Below are positions 1 to 7,644 of a DNA stretch of 30,030 nucleotides, one piece after another. This stretch comes from JBFMAE01 sp040756085 (GTDB lineage Bacteria; Desulfobacterota; BSN033; UBA1163), in assembly GCA_040756085.1 (NCBI GenBank), contig JBFMAE010000436.1, positions 1-30,030 of the forward strand, written 5' to 3'. The translations under genes and the position numbers were made by a program. Every line of letters starts with the position of its first letter. Position 1 is the stretch's first letter. The notes beneath the pieces were generated by a model, which saw only the letters and a list, made by a program, of their open reading frames with translations, made no database searches and was not told the origin of the DNA.

Positions 1-1062
1 CTAGAGAAATATCCTTCCCTTAAACCAGATATTATCACTCTTGACATAAAGATGCCTGGAATGGATGGGATAGAGACTTTAAGACGATTACGCGAGCTAG
101 ATAAAGAACTGCCCATTATCCTTTGCTCTGCCTATGGTGAATACCAATATGACATGTCTACCTGGATTGCGGATGCCTACGTCGTAAAATGTGCAGATTT
201 AACTGAACTAAAATACGTTATAGAATTGTTTCTTGGAAAAGATCCATTAAAAATAGAGACTTTTAAATTAAAGCAAAGGTTATCCTTCCTTATAACAGAG
301 AATAAAGCCTTAAAGAAAGAATTGGAGGAACTCAAAAATACAAAAGCGCATAGAAAAATCGGTCAATACAAATCTATTTTAAGCGCCGCTGCCCATACCT
401 TGAAAAATGAGTTTCTACATATCGGAAAATCAGTAAAAAATCTAAAGGAACCATCTGTAACCTCATTGGAAATTCAAGAAGAATGTGACATGATTGAGAG
501 AAGTATTATTTATAGTCAATTGCTATTACGACGAATACAGGATCATATTAACATTGGGAAGCCTTTCTTAGAACTAGTGGACATCGTAAAGGTGCTAAGA
601 AGTACCGAATCGCTCGTTAGGCCACGTTTGCCATCAAGCATTCAACTAAAAATGAGAATAGACCCGGGAACAGAACAACAACACCTATCAGTTTTGGGAA
701 ATGCTGAGCAATTAATGGAGGTTTTGCTCGAACTCATTCAAAATGCAACTAATGTGCTACGTGAGAAAGGGGGCTTAATAGAGATTAAGCTCGAAGCGAT
801 GGGCGGAAAGGTAGCTATATTTATAATAGATAACGGACCAGGAATTCCAAAAGAAATCAGGAAGAGTTTATTTAGAAAACAAGTACATAGTAAAAGAGGC
901 CTTGGCTTAGGGCTATTTCTCTGCAAGAAAGTAATTAGCACTTTAGGAGGCAAGCTAAATGTTAGGTCTTCTACGCAGAAGGGAACCGTTTTTAAAATTC
1001 TGTTACCAATTATAAGTGATACCAAGGAGAATAGAGATGGCTACGAGAATCCTTCTAATTGA
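1..1062 (+). CDS. Receiver/histidine kinase hybrid, 5' end cut by window edge
   Basis: The frame is open from base 1, so the gene begins outside the window. The visible N-terminus is the middle of a response-regulator receiver domain: the run ITLDIKMPGMDG contains the likely phospho-acceptor Asp just before the first in-frame ATG (52). A charged, probably coiled-coil linker follows (near LITENKALKKELEEL), then an H-box-like AAHTLKNEF and a HATPase domain with N box (ELIQNATNVL), G1 (DNGPGIP) and G2 (GLGLGLFLCKKV). The order receiver then kinase suggests a phosphorelay protein that is itself controlled by another kinase. No membrane segment is visible, so it is probably cytoplasmic. It overlaps the next gene by 26 bases, which suggests the two are translated together. 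The family call is secure; the signal is unknown. Confidence 0.9.
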   Translation, partial: LEKYPSLKPDIITLDIKMPGMDGIETLRRLRELDKELPIILCSAYGEYQYDMSTWIADAYVVKCADLTELKYVIELFLGKDPLKIETFKLKQRLSFLITENKALKKELEELKNTKAHRKIGQYKSILSAAAHTLKNEFLHIGKSVKNLKEPSVTSLEIQEECDMIERSIIYSQLLLRRIQDHINIGKPFLELVDIVKVLRSTESLVRPRLPSSIQLKMRIDPGTEQQHLSVLGNAEQLMEVLLELIQNATNVLREKGGLIEIKLEAMGGKVAIFIIDNGPGIPKEIRKSLFRKQVHSKRGLGLGLFLCKKVISTLGGKLNVRSSTQKGTVFKILLPIISDTKENRDGYENPSN

Positions 1063-2656
1063 CGATGATCTTGACACGCTCAGAACTTATAAAAAGGCCC
1101 TCCTTCGTAGCGTGAAACCAAATGAGAGCGAACCCTTATCCTCAAGCAAAATAATTGAGCCAATAATCGTCATAGAGGATGTGGACACAGTTAGCCTTGG
1201 CCTTGAAAAATTAAGAACGCAATCATTCGAGATAGTGGTGGTCGATCTTAAAATTCCTGGCTTATCAGGAGAGGAGATGGGAGGCCTCGAGCTTATATCC
1301 GAATCGTTAAGGCTCGATCCGTTACGTCCAATTATTGCCGTGACTGGATACGGAACAATAGAATTAGCCAGGAAGACATTAACCCAAGGTGTTTTTGATT
1401 TCATAGAAAAATCAGCAACTGCTGTGGACGACCTTATAAGTGCAATAAAAAAGGCTATAAACTACCTTGATGAAAAAATTAAACGGTCAGGAAATCCCTT
1501 CACGCCCATGACAGGTTTGGAGCCTACAGTTTTTGGCGGAAGAGCAAAGGAATTAGAATTTTTTGAGCAAAGACTAAACAGGGCAATCCATACCAGATTT
1601 TGTGAGCACTTTCTTGTACTCGGAGATTGGGGAATTGGAAAATCAACATTACTTAAGGAGTATAAGAAAATCTGCCAGAGTCGTGGACACTGGGCTACTA
1701 TCGTCCCCCTTGAGGCTCTGCAGCCTGGCACTAAACTGAGTGAAGCAGCTCTTTCAATCGTGGGGGGCGTTTTGCGAGGTCTCCCATATCCAATGGATCG
1801 ATTTAAGAAATTAGCTAATTATTTCGATTCTATTGGTATTAGCGTCCTTGGTACTGGATTCCAGTTCAAGCGAGATACTTCAAAGAAAGAGCTTTCCACA
1901 CAGGCATTTCTTCATGACTCCTTTATAAGGTTATGGCAAGACCTCGAGGACAAAACAGGGGTTTTTATAATATTACTTGATGACCTCGACTATTTTATGA
2001 CAGTTCCAGAGATATTTATGACTCTGAAGCAGACACTTTCAATGGAATCGATCATGAAGACAAAGATTCTGGTCGGAATATCATCAACTTTAACAAGTTG
2101 GCTAGAGCTTACATCAATCGGAAAGCATCATCCTCTTTCCCGTTACTTCTTATCGCGAGTTGAGCTTGGACCGCTCACTGAGAATGAACTGCGTGAAACT
2201 ATTCTTAAGTCGCTATCTGGAACTGGTGTCTCATTTAGCACCGATGTGTTAGCACAGGTGTTTGAATATACAGAAGGACATCCCTTTGAGATGCAAGTAT
2301 TGTGCAATCATCTTTTCAATAATCAGTTATCCAGACGGGTAGATATTGACGTCTGGGACAAAGCATTACAGGCTGCACTCAACGATATGGGGGTCGCTAT
2401 TTTTGAACACTGGTTTGGTCAGGCCAGCGGTGAGGAAACTAAAGTCCTCCGTGTTATTGCAGAGGCAGAAACACCCATAACAGCCAAGGAAATTCATAAG
2501 ATTGCGGAAGCTAGTAACGTAAGAGTTTCTCCGGGGAACATTACAAAATATCTTCAGCGTCTCGTGGAAAAAAAGCTCATAAGTAAGAGTGGTCGCGGTT
2601 TCTACACAGTAACAGACCGAATGTTTCGTGTTTATATACGCACCCGCTCATACTGA
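1037..2656 (+). CDS. Response regulator with ATPase domain and winged-helix C-terminus
   Basis: I chose ATG 1037 because AAGGAGA lies at 1024-1030 with good spacing and the protein then opens MATRILLIDDD, a typical receiver start. Receiver domain at about residues 1-145, with acidic pocket DDD near residue 10 and probable phospho-acceptor D70 (VVVDLKIPG). A P-loop ATPase domain follows: Walker A GDWGIGKST near 196-204 and Walker B ILLDDLDYF near 312-320, of the Orc1/AAA_16-like type used by STAND-style regulators. The last roughly 90 residues (ITAKEIHKIAE, then VTDRMFRVYIRTR) look like a winged helix. There is no sigma54-activator GAFTGA motif, so this is not an NtrC-type regulator. It is the likely partner of the overlapping kinase. 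The output (DNA binding or protein partner) is inferred. Confidence 0.85.
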   Translation: MATRILLIDDDLDTLRTYKKALLRSVKPNESEPLSSSKIIEPIIVIEDVDTVSLGLEKLRTQSFEIVVVDLKIPGLSGEEMGGLELISESLRLDPLRPIIAVTGYGTIELARKTLTQGVFDFIEKSATAVDDLISAIKKAINYLDEKIKRSGNPFTPMTGLEPTVFGGRAKELEFFEQRLNRAIHTRFCEHFLVLGDWGIGKSTLLKEYKKICQSRGHWATIVPLEALQPGTKLSEAALSIVGGVLRGLPYPMDRFKKLANYFDSIGISVLGTGFQFKRDTSKKELSTQAFLHDSFIRLWQDLEDKTGVFIILLDDLDYFMTVPEIFMTLKQTLSMESIMKTKILVGISSTLTSWLELTSIGKHHPLSRYFLSRVELGPLTENELRETILKSLSGTGVSFSTDVLAQVFEYTEGHPFEMQVLCNHLFNNQLSRRVDIDVWDKALQAALNDMGVAIFEHWFGQASGEETKVLRVIAEAETPITAKEIHKIAEASNVRVSPGNITKYLQRLVEKKLISKSGRGFYTVTDRMFRVYIRTRSY

Positions 2657-2657
2657 A

Positions 2658-2750
2658 AATGACAAAAATGACAGATTTTTGGATATGATTGTCAGTAATA
2701 AACCCCGTCACTGAATGACAAAAATGACGCTTTTTAAGGCGAGTTGTCAG
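2658..2750. repeat. Two tandem copies of a TGACAA...TTGTCA dyad
   Basis: The 15-base word AATGACAAAAATGAC occurs at 2658-2672 and again at 2714-2728. Each copy is followed by TTGTCA (2689-2694; 2744-2749). Each unit is therefore a hyphenated palindrome, TGACAA-N23-TTGTCA and then TGACAA-N22-TTGTCA, one unit about 56 bases after the other. It begins just after the stop of the receiver-ATPase gene. The second copy has a small inner CGC/GCG stem. It could be a regulator-binding tandem site, a 3' UTR structure or a small repeat. Confidence 0.6.
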
Positions 2751-2796
2751 AAGTAAAGATCGAGATCACCTATTATCTCATTCATCTTGCTATGTA

Positions 2797-2887
2797 AAAG
2801 TGATGGTTCAAATTATTTCGCACTAAAATTGGCAAAAAATGTTATTGTCGGAACAGGGAGAGCCAGAGGTGACCGAACCATCACTTT
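2797..2887. repeat. 13-base inverted repeat between convergent genes
   Basis: AAAGTGATGGTTC (2797-2809) is repeated in perfect inverted orientation as GAACCATCACTTT (2875-2887), with a 65-base loop. It lies between the convergent ends of the receiver-ATPase gene and the SRPBCC gene, and its right arm ends on the first base of the SRPBCC stop codon. There is no U-run typical of a simple terminator. It may be a transcript-end structure or the ends of a small relic element. Confidence 0.5.
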
Positions 2888-3390
2888 CAGTCCCTTTCCA
2901 ACAGCGATTTAAGACGTTTTAGTGCGGTCTCGGTCAGTTTATTATGTTTCTTCTCCCCGCCCAGGAGAGACCATCCAATCCTGTAAATCCATCGGCGGAT
3001 TCGATAGACCAGGGTGTGGGTGACCTCTGTTTCGGATTCTCTCTTCTTCAAATCCCATATCTCGATCCCACCTTCGAATATCCCGTTGAGAAACCGGCTA
3101 ACAATCTGGTGGGGTTTCTCCAGATGGATCACTTCTGAATCCCATTCCGGTTGAATTCGAAACCGAAGTTTGAAATGGTGTTTCGTTCCCATAGAGAATT
3201 CACCTGGAGTGATCTTTTCGACAGAGATCTGCTCCATGGGACACCATCGTTTCAACTGATCCGGATTGGTGAGAATAGAAAAAATCTCTCCGGGTTCCTT
3301 TCGAATGAGGATTTGATGCTGATTTACCTTTCCCCTGTAGATTTTTTCTCCAATGGAGCAAGAGGCCTCTGATTTTCTAAACCATTTCAT
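2887..3390 (-). CDS. SRPBCC (START/polyketide cyclase-like) family protein
   Basis: The reading frame extends to a TTG at 3402, with ATGs at 3396 and 3390. I prefer 3390 because GGAA then lies about 7 bases upstream. The protein (about 167 aa) has the SRPBCC helix-grip pattern: IRKEPGEIFSILTNPDQLKRW early, a central GTKHHFKL strand, and a C-terminal helix. This fold binds hydrophobic ligands and includes type II polyketide aromatase/cyclases, but also many proteins with no catalytic role, so the fold alone does not fix the function. It is the last gene of the minus-strand series, after the acyltransferase. A role in shaping or carrying the lipid product is possible but only inferred from position. 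Confidence 0.75.
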   Translation of the reverse strand: MKWFRKSEASCSIGEKIYRGKVNQHQILIRKEPGEIFSILTNPDQLKRWCPMEQISVEKITPGEFSMGTKHHFKLRFRIQPEWDSEVIHLEKPHQIVSRFLNGIFEGGIEIWDLKKRESETEVTHTLVYRIRRWIYRIGWSLLGGEKKHNKLTETALKRLKSLLERD

Positions 3391-3420
3391 AACCATTTCC
3401 AAATTTTCAGGATCAAAAAT

Positions 3421-3461
3421 CCCTCACCCTCACCCCTACCCTCTCCCGTCAAGGGAGAGGG
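3421..3461. repeat. Dispersed CCCTCTCCC palindrome (repeat family A), terminator-like
   Basis: C-rich repeat ending in a perfect 9-bp hairpin: CCCTCTCCC (3439-3447), loop GTCAA, GGGAGAGGG (3453-3461). A T-rich stretch follows on the plus strand (3467-3472). It lies between the acyltransferase stop and the SRPBCC start. The same C-rich arm and palindrome recur near 19411, 20685, 24602, 25137 and, in degenerate form, 28262. Confidence 0.75.
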
Positions 3462-3471
3462 AACTATTTTT

Positions 3472-4365
3472 TCATTTCTTCTCCCAAAAAGAATAAAAAT
3501 TGAACCACTGATCAGGATATTGGTTGATCATCTCTTCAAATCTCTTTGCGATCTCCTGAACCCCCTGTGTCACGGCCTCTTTCTTATCCATATCCATTCT
3601 TATCGGGATGGGTTCGCCGATGATCCCCCAGTATCTCATCTTTGGTTGAAGAACCACAAAGACAGGGATAATCGTCGCACCTGTCTCCAGGGCTAATTGG
3701 ACAGCTCCTGCGGGGAAAAGGGTCGGATGGCCGAAGAAGTCGATTTCAACACCCTGCCCTTCATAGATTCGGTCAGCTACCATGGCAACAATCTCATTAC
3801 TTCTTAATCGCCTTGCCATTTCAAGAATAGCCAAGTTTGGCTTTTCCCTCAGATTGATCGTAATAGTATGAATCCCTGCTTCTCTACGAAGTCTCTCTTC
3901 ATAACGAGAAAGATATCGGCTCTCCTCCTGAAGGGTGAGGATGTTAATGGGATAACCTTTTGATGCTAAAACATAACCTCCCAACTCCCAGTGACTCAGA
4001 TGGGGAGTGATACAGATAACCCCTTTCCCTTTGACAAGGGCTCCCTTTAAATTTTCCTCCCCGATCTCTTTTTCAACCCACTTCTCCTTATTGGAGGATT
4101 TCAATCGATGCATGACCATGTAGTCCAGGAGTTTGTGACAATAATTCTGAAAGCATTGTTTTGCCAGTCGGGATATATCATCTTCGGAATATCTCCCCCT
4201 TCCGATCACCCGGATATTCTGTTTCACCTCCTCCCTGACTTTTTTGAGGGTGAGAAAGACGAGATGGTTCCCGAGGGAGGCAAAGAAGCGATGCATCCGT
4301 CTCGGAACGAGGGAAGCGAAGAGGTGGAACAGGGTGAGGAAGAAACTGATCTGCCTGCCGGACAT
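3472..4365 (-). CDS. LpxL/HtrB-type lysophospholipid/lipid A acyltransferase
   Basis: An inner-membrane-associated acyltransferase of the LpxL/HtrB family, which moves an acyl chain from ACP or CoA to a lipid acceptor. The catalytic HX4E motif is visible in TPHLSHWELGG, followed by family blocks near VAMVADR and FFGHPTLFPAGAVQLALETGA. The length (about 297 aa) is normal. I placed the start at ATG 4365 (MSGRQIS) rather than upstream because the previous gene stops at 4367-4369, giving TGA-G-ATG with GGAG upstream. This is the same junction pattern as between the CrtI-like and lipoprotein genes. It could load the product of the nearby ketosynthase cluster onto a lipid, as acyltransferases in aryl polyene clusters are thought to do, or it could be an ordinary late lipid A acyltransferase. 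Confidence 0.85.
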   Translation of the reverse strand: MSGRQISFFLTLFHLFASLVPRRMHRFFASLGNHLVFLTLKKVREEVKQNIRVIGRGRYSEDDISRLAKQCFQNYCHKLLDYMVMHRLKSSNKEKWVEKEIGEENLKGALVKGKGVICITPHLSHWELGGYVLASKGYPINILTLQEESRYLSRYEERLRREAGIHTITINLREKPNLAILEMARRLRSNEIVAMVADRIYEGQGVEIDFFGHPTLFPAGAVQLALETGATIIPVFVVLQPKMRYWGIIGEPIPIRMDMDKKEAVTQGVQEIAKRFEEMINQYPDQWFNFYSFWEKK

Positions 4366-4366
4366 C

Positions 4367-5446
4367 TCAGCGACGTCTCCTTCTTCTTTCGAGAAGGTCG
4401 ATGAAGGCTTCGAGTCGGGTCTCCATACCACCGGCTGCGGTATGTTCATCGATAATCAGGGTGAGGATGGGGATATTTAGATCTTTTTGAACCTTTGTCA
4501 AAATGGTCTGCGCTACCAGTTCAGGCATGCAGGTGAAGGGAAAGATATGGATGACCCCATCGACACCGTTCTTCGCATAGTAGACCGTCTTCCCTACCGA
4601 TTCGATGCTCTCGCCACCCGAATGGAATCGGAGGTACGGGCGAGCATGTCTCGACGAAAACTTAAACTGGTTTCTCCTGAAGGGTTTAAAACGGAAACGG
4701 TCATTGGCATAGTCGCTCAACCAGACGGACTTAATAACCTCAATCCCCCTCCGAGCCAACCATCGATCGATTTCCATGTTGGCCGATGGATCCAAAACGG
4801 TGAAGAGCTCCCCAACCATCGCCACCCGGAGAGGAGTGACTCCATTCTTCCTTTTCATCCTTCTGAACCAAAAAGAGATGATCGAAACCGATTTGAGGAG
4901 TTGGGGTAAGGGAAAACTATTTTCGATCAGGGAAAGAGCCTTCTCCAAGATCCGATCTGCATCCCCGGAAACCAATTCGTATGGTTTGGTATGGAAATAT
5001 TTTTTCAGTATCCAATCCAAAAATGATAACCGGATCAGAATGGAGAAGAAGATCTTGTATAGGCTTAATCTCGATCGTGAACCAGAGATTCTCTGCATCA
5101 GGTCAAGCATGTCCCTGAGCGCGTCAGGATTATTGGCGCTTCCCATGATAAATTGATAACCCAAATCCTTCAAAATCTGCTCCTGGATAACATCATAATA
5201 GCCGAAGCGGCAAGGGCCCCACCCCCCGATCATAAAAATAGTGTCAGCTCCCAGTTCGAGGGCTTCCATCATGCTCCCGAGGGTGACCTTAAATGGAAAA
5301 CATGCAAATTCAGGAGCATGTTTTGTTCCCAGATCGAGCGTCCTTTTCGTCGGTTTGGGTGGGTAGATGATTTCCACTCCCGCATTTTTGAGGACAGGGC
5401 CGTAGGCCCTGTGAAGCATTCCCAGATAAGGAGCAGTAATTTTCAT
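4367..5446 (-). CDS. 2-hydroxyacyl-CoA dehydratase-like subunit, type A' (COG3581-like)
   Basis: The frame reaches a GTG at 5491, but ATG 5446 gives MKITAPYLG, matching MKLTVPYLG at the start of its paralogue at 7641-8735, so I take 5446 (359 aa). Family marks: TLDLGTKHAPEFACFPFK, GWGPCRFGYYDVIQEQILKDLG and IFPFTCMPE. Three cysteines, C49, C79 and about C306, match the paralogue at the same positions. Their pattern is that expected for [4Fe-4S] ligands in this superfamily. The C-terminus IDEHTAAGGMETRLEAF is shared, in variant form, by all four subunits of the array. It is separated from the B' gene by 237 bases, unlike the other junctions, which overlap. Family placement is from memory of the COG3580/COG3581 families; the substrate is unknown. 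Confidence 0.8.
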   Translation of the reverse strand: MKITAPYLGMLHRAYGPVLKNAGVEIIYPPKPTKRTLDLGTKHAPEFACFPFKVTLGSMMEALELGADTIFMIGGWGPCRFGYYDVIQEQILKDLGYQFIMGSANNPDALRDMLDLMQRISGSRSRLSLYKIFFSILIRLSFLDWILKKYFHTKPYELVSGDADRILEKALSLIENSFPLPQLLKSVSIISFWFRRMKRKNGVTPLRVAMVGELFTVLDPSANMEIDRWLARRGIEVIKSVWLSDYANDRFRFKPFRRNQFKFSSRHARPYLRFHSGGESIESVGKTVYYAKNGVDGVIHIFPFTCMPELVAQTILTKVQKDLNIPILTLIIDEHTAAGGMETRLEAFIDLLERRRRRR

Positions 5447-5683
5447 CTTTGATACCACTTTAGCGCTTTTCAAAATGGCCTCATGGGACACCGGTCGGGG
5501 ATGCTGGCAAAGTTTTAGAGCGGAAACCCTCTACTAAATCAACCAGAGGACTCCAAAAAGATAACAACGTAGCGGTCATTTTCTTCATCTCAACACAATA
5601 ACATATGAAAACCCGCATTCTAAAAGTTTGAAAGTATCTCTGACCGGGGGACCCATCCGATATCATTTCAAAAAGCTAAAATA
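5447..5683. other. Spacer inside dehydratase-like array with imperfect inverted repeat
   Basis: No convincing gene. ATGGGACACCGGTC (5482-5495) is partly complementary to GACCGGGGGACCCAT (5641-5655), giving an imperfect fold-back around the spacer. It is the only sizeable gap between the four dehydratase-like genes and could hold a promoter or a processing structure for the A' gene. I see no clear promoter. Confidence 0.35.
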
Positions 5684-6661
5684 TTACCATCCTCGATTCT
5701 TCCTGCGAGCGAGCATCTCCAGAAAGGCTTCGATTCTTGTTGAGAAGCCGACGTTTGAAAGGTGCTCATCGAAGACGAGAGAGAGGATAGGAATTTTATC
5801 TTTGACATAGTGTTGAATCAATTCGAAATTAAAGGAATCCTGACCACATCCAAAGGAGGCGAGGTTGATGATCCCTTGGACCGAACCATTCTGAGCAAAA
5901 CCGATTGCAGACCCCACCATCTCCTTTCCAAAAGACCAGTAGATCCTCTTCCGGAGTTTCTCAATTCCCTTTTCAATCTCCTGGTCGGTCAGGACCTCGG
6001 TCGTGAGGAGGCGATATCCCCTCGCTTCAACCTGTTCAACAACCGATTTTCTGAGAAAGGGGTCGTGCACATAGTAAGGCCTTCCAATGATCCCGAGCTT
6101 CCCTTTTTCATCCTCTTTCAGTTTCTCCAGAAGAACTTGAGACTTACTCCTATCCAGGGCTTCTTCGAATGGCAGGCCCTTCTGAAGGAGCTTTCGAAAA
6201 CGGTTTTGTCTCTCCAATCCTGATGAATAGGCATTTTCTATTCTCCCTCTGTCCTTAGAGAAGATTTTTCCTAACTGTAGATAGAAGGTCTTTTCGGCTT
6301 CCATTCCCTGAGCCTTGCAGTGAATGGGAAGGTCGATCAGCGGAGGAAGAGAGTCAACTGTGCATAGGACCATATCCGGAAGACCGATGAACTTTGGGCA
6401 CATATAGGCATCGGGTTCGATGCTGATATAGCGTGGGACGAAGAGAAAATCCACTTCCTTTTTGAGCGACTCAATGTGGCCGAAATAAATTTTGATGGGA
6501 AGGCAGAGATCGGTTGGCACGAGTTTCGAGCCCTGTCTGATCATTGCCTCCGACGTAGGGGCGGAGACGAACACTTCTATTCCCAATGATTGGAGGAATG
6601 TCTCCCAGAGTGGAAAATAGCGATAAAAGAGAAGTCCTCTCGCAACTCCAACCCTCGTCAT
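5684..6661 (-). CDS. 2-hydroxyacyl-CoA dehydratase-like subunit, type B' (COG3580/DUF2229-like)
   Basis: A 325-aa protein opening MTRVGVARGLLFYRYFPLW, the typical start of DUF2229-type proteins, which occur as separate subunits or as parts of large activase fusion proteins. Conserved cysteines: C53 (TDLCLPIK), C88 (AYMCPKFIGLPDMV) and one in SFGCGQDS. The C-terminus DEHLSNVGFSTRIEAF is the shared array motif. Its ATG overlaps the stop of the B gene as ATGA (6658-6661), so the two are translationally coupled and probably made in equal amounts. It has only one Cys in the second block where its paralogue has two (TCFCP), so the two B subunits may hold clusters differently. Reaction inferred only by family. 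Confidence 0.8.
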   Translation of the reverse strand: MTRVGVARGLLFYRYFPLWETFLQSLGIEVFVSAPTSEAMIRQGSKLVPTDLCLPIKIYFGHIESLKKEVDFLFVPRYISIEPDAYMCPKFIGLPDMVLCTVDSLPPLIDLPIHCKAQGMEAEKTFYLQLGKIFSKDRGRIENAYSSGLERQNRFRKLLQKGLPFEEALDRSKSQVLLEKLKEDEKGKLGIIGRPYYVHDPFLRKSVVEQVEARGYRLLTTEVLTDQEIEKGIEKLRKRIYWSFGKEMVGSAIGFAQNGSVQGIINLASFGCGQDSFNFELIQHYVKDKIPILSLVFDEHLSNVGFSTRIEAFLEMLARRKNRGW

Positions 6662-7644
6662 CCCGTCCTCCGATTGGCCTTTCTCCGTTCTAAGGTTTCG
6701 AGGAAGGCCTCCAAACGAGTCAGGACACCTGCCGGGCCGGTGTGTTCATCAATCATCAGACAGAGATAAAGAACCCCTCCATCTTCATTGACCCTGTGTC
6801 TGACCAAGGGTTCGATCATAGAATCTACCCCGCAGGAAAAACAGGTGAGGTAGATGAGGCCATCCACTTCCTTCGAATGGAGATAGTGAAGACTCGCCCC
6901 CAGAATTTCTCTCCCAAAGGTCCAGTAGATATCTTTTCCTACCTGCTGAATTTCAGATTCAATCTTCTCCTTGCTCACCATTTCTTGTATATAGAGAGAG
7001 ACAGGAGTCTCGCCAAGGATCTTGATGAAGTTGAAATTGAAATAGGGATCATAGAGGCAATAGGGATGCCCAACGATAGCAATCTCCTTTTTCCGGCCCT
7101 CTTTTTGAGAAAGGGGGCTTTCCCTGTCCAATTTTGGGAAAAGCTCAGGAACCCTTTCCCCTCTCTCTAACCTCTCTCTGAAGAGCTGGTAGGCCGTCTC
7201 CCCTTCTCGAAATGCCTGTTTTATTTCTTTCGAACCTTTTCCCAATGTAGAGGCCATCTCAGAGAGGGAATTGAAAAGACGTGAATTTCGATATCGTTCA
7301 TCCACATAAGGGCTTAAAATGGCTGGGAGGTTTGGAATGGAATACTTAAGCATCTCTGGAAGCCCTGCCAGCCTTGGACAGAAGCATGTTCCCGGTTCAA
7401 GGCTGAGAAGGCGCGGGACGAACAGGAAATCGACCTGGTCTCTGATGTTTAGTGTATGGGAATAGGCCATCTTGATGGGAATGCAGGTATCGTCATCAGC
7501 GAACTTAAACCCCTCCTCGACGAGACCCCGGTGGCTCGGTCTCGAGACCACGACCTTAAATCCCAGTCTTTCAAAAAAGGTATTCCAAAGAGGAAAGTAT
7601 CGATAATAGTATAAGGCCCGTGGGATTCCAATCCGGAGGGTCAT
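6658..7644 (-). CDS. 2-hydroxyacyl-CoA dehydratase-like subunit, type B (COG3580/DUF2229-like)
   Basis: A 328-aa paralogue of the next gene downstream. It opens MTLRIGIPRALYYYRYFPLW and carries cysteines at C54 (DDTCIPIK), C87 and C89 (TCFCPRLAGLPEML), and in TCFSCGVDS, with the C-terminal IDEHTGPAGVLTRLEAF motif. Both ends overlap their neighbours as ATGA: its start overlaps the stop of the A gene at 7641-7644, and its stop overlaps the start of B' at 6658-6661. This strict coupling suggests a multi-subunit complex. In known 2-hydroxyacyl-CoA dehydratases, an activase injects one electron with ATP hydrolysis into a [4Fe-4S] heterodimer. By analogy A/B and A'/B' may be two such units. Confidence 0.8.
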   Translation of the reverse strand: MTLRIGIPRALYYYRYFPLWNTFFERLGFKVVVSRPSHRGLVEEGFKFADDDTCIPIKMAYSHTLNIRDQVDFLFVPRLLSLEPGTCFCPRLAGLPEMLKYSIPNLPAILSPYVDERYRNSRLFNSLSEMASTLGKGSKEIKQAFREGETAYQLFRERLERGERVPELFPKLDRESPLSQKEGRKKEIAIVGHPYCLYDPYFNFNFIKILGETPVSLYIQEMVSKEKIESEIQQVGKDIYWTFGREILGASLHYLHSKEVDGLIYLTCFSCGVDSMIEPLVRHRVNEDGGVLYLCLMIDEHTGPAGVLTRLEAFLETLERRKANRRTG

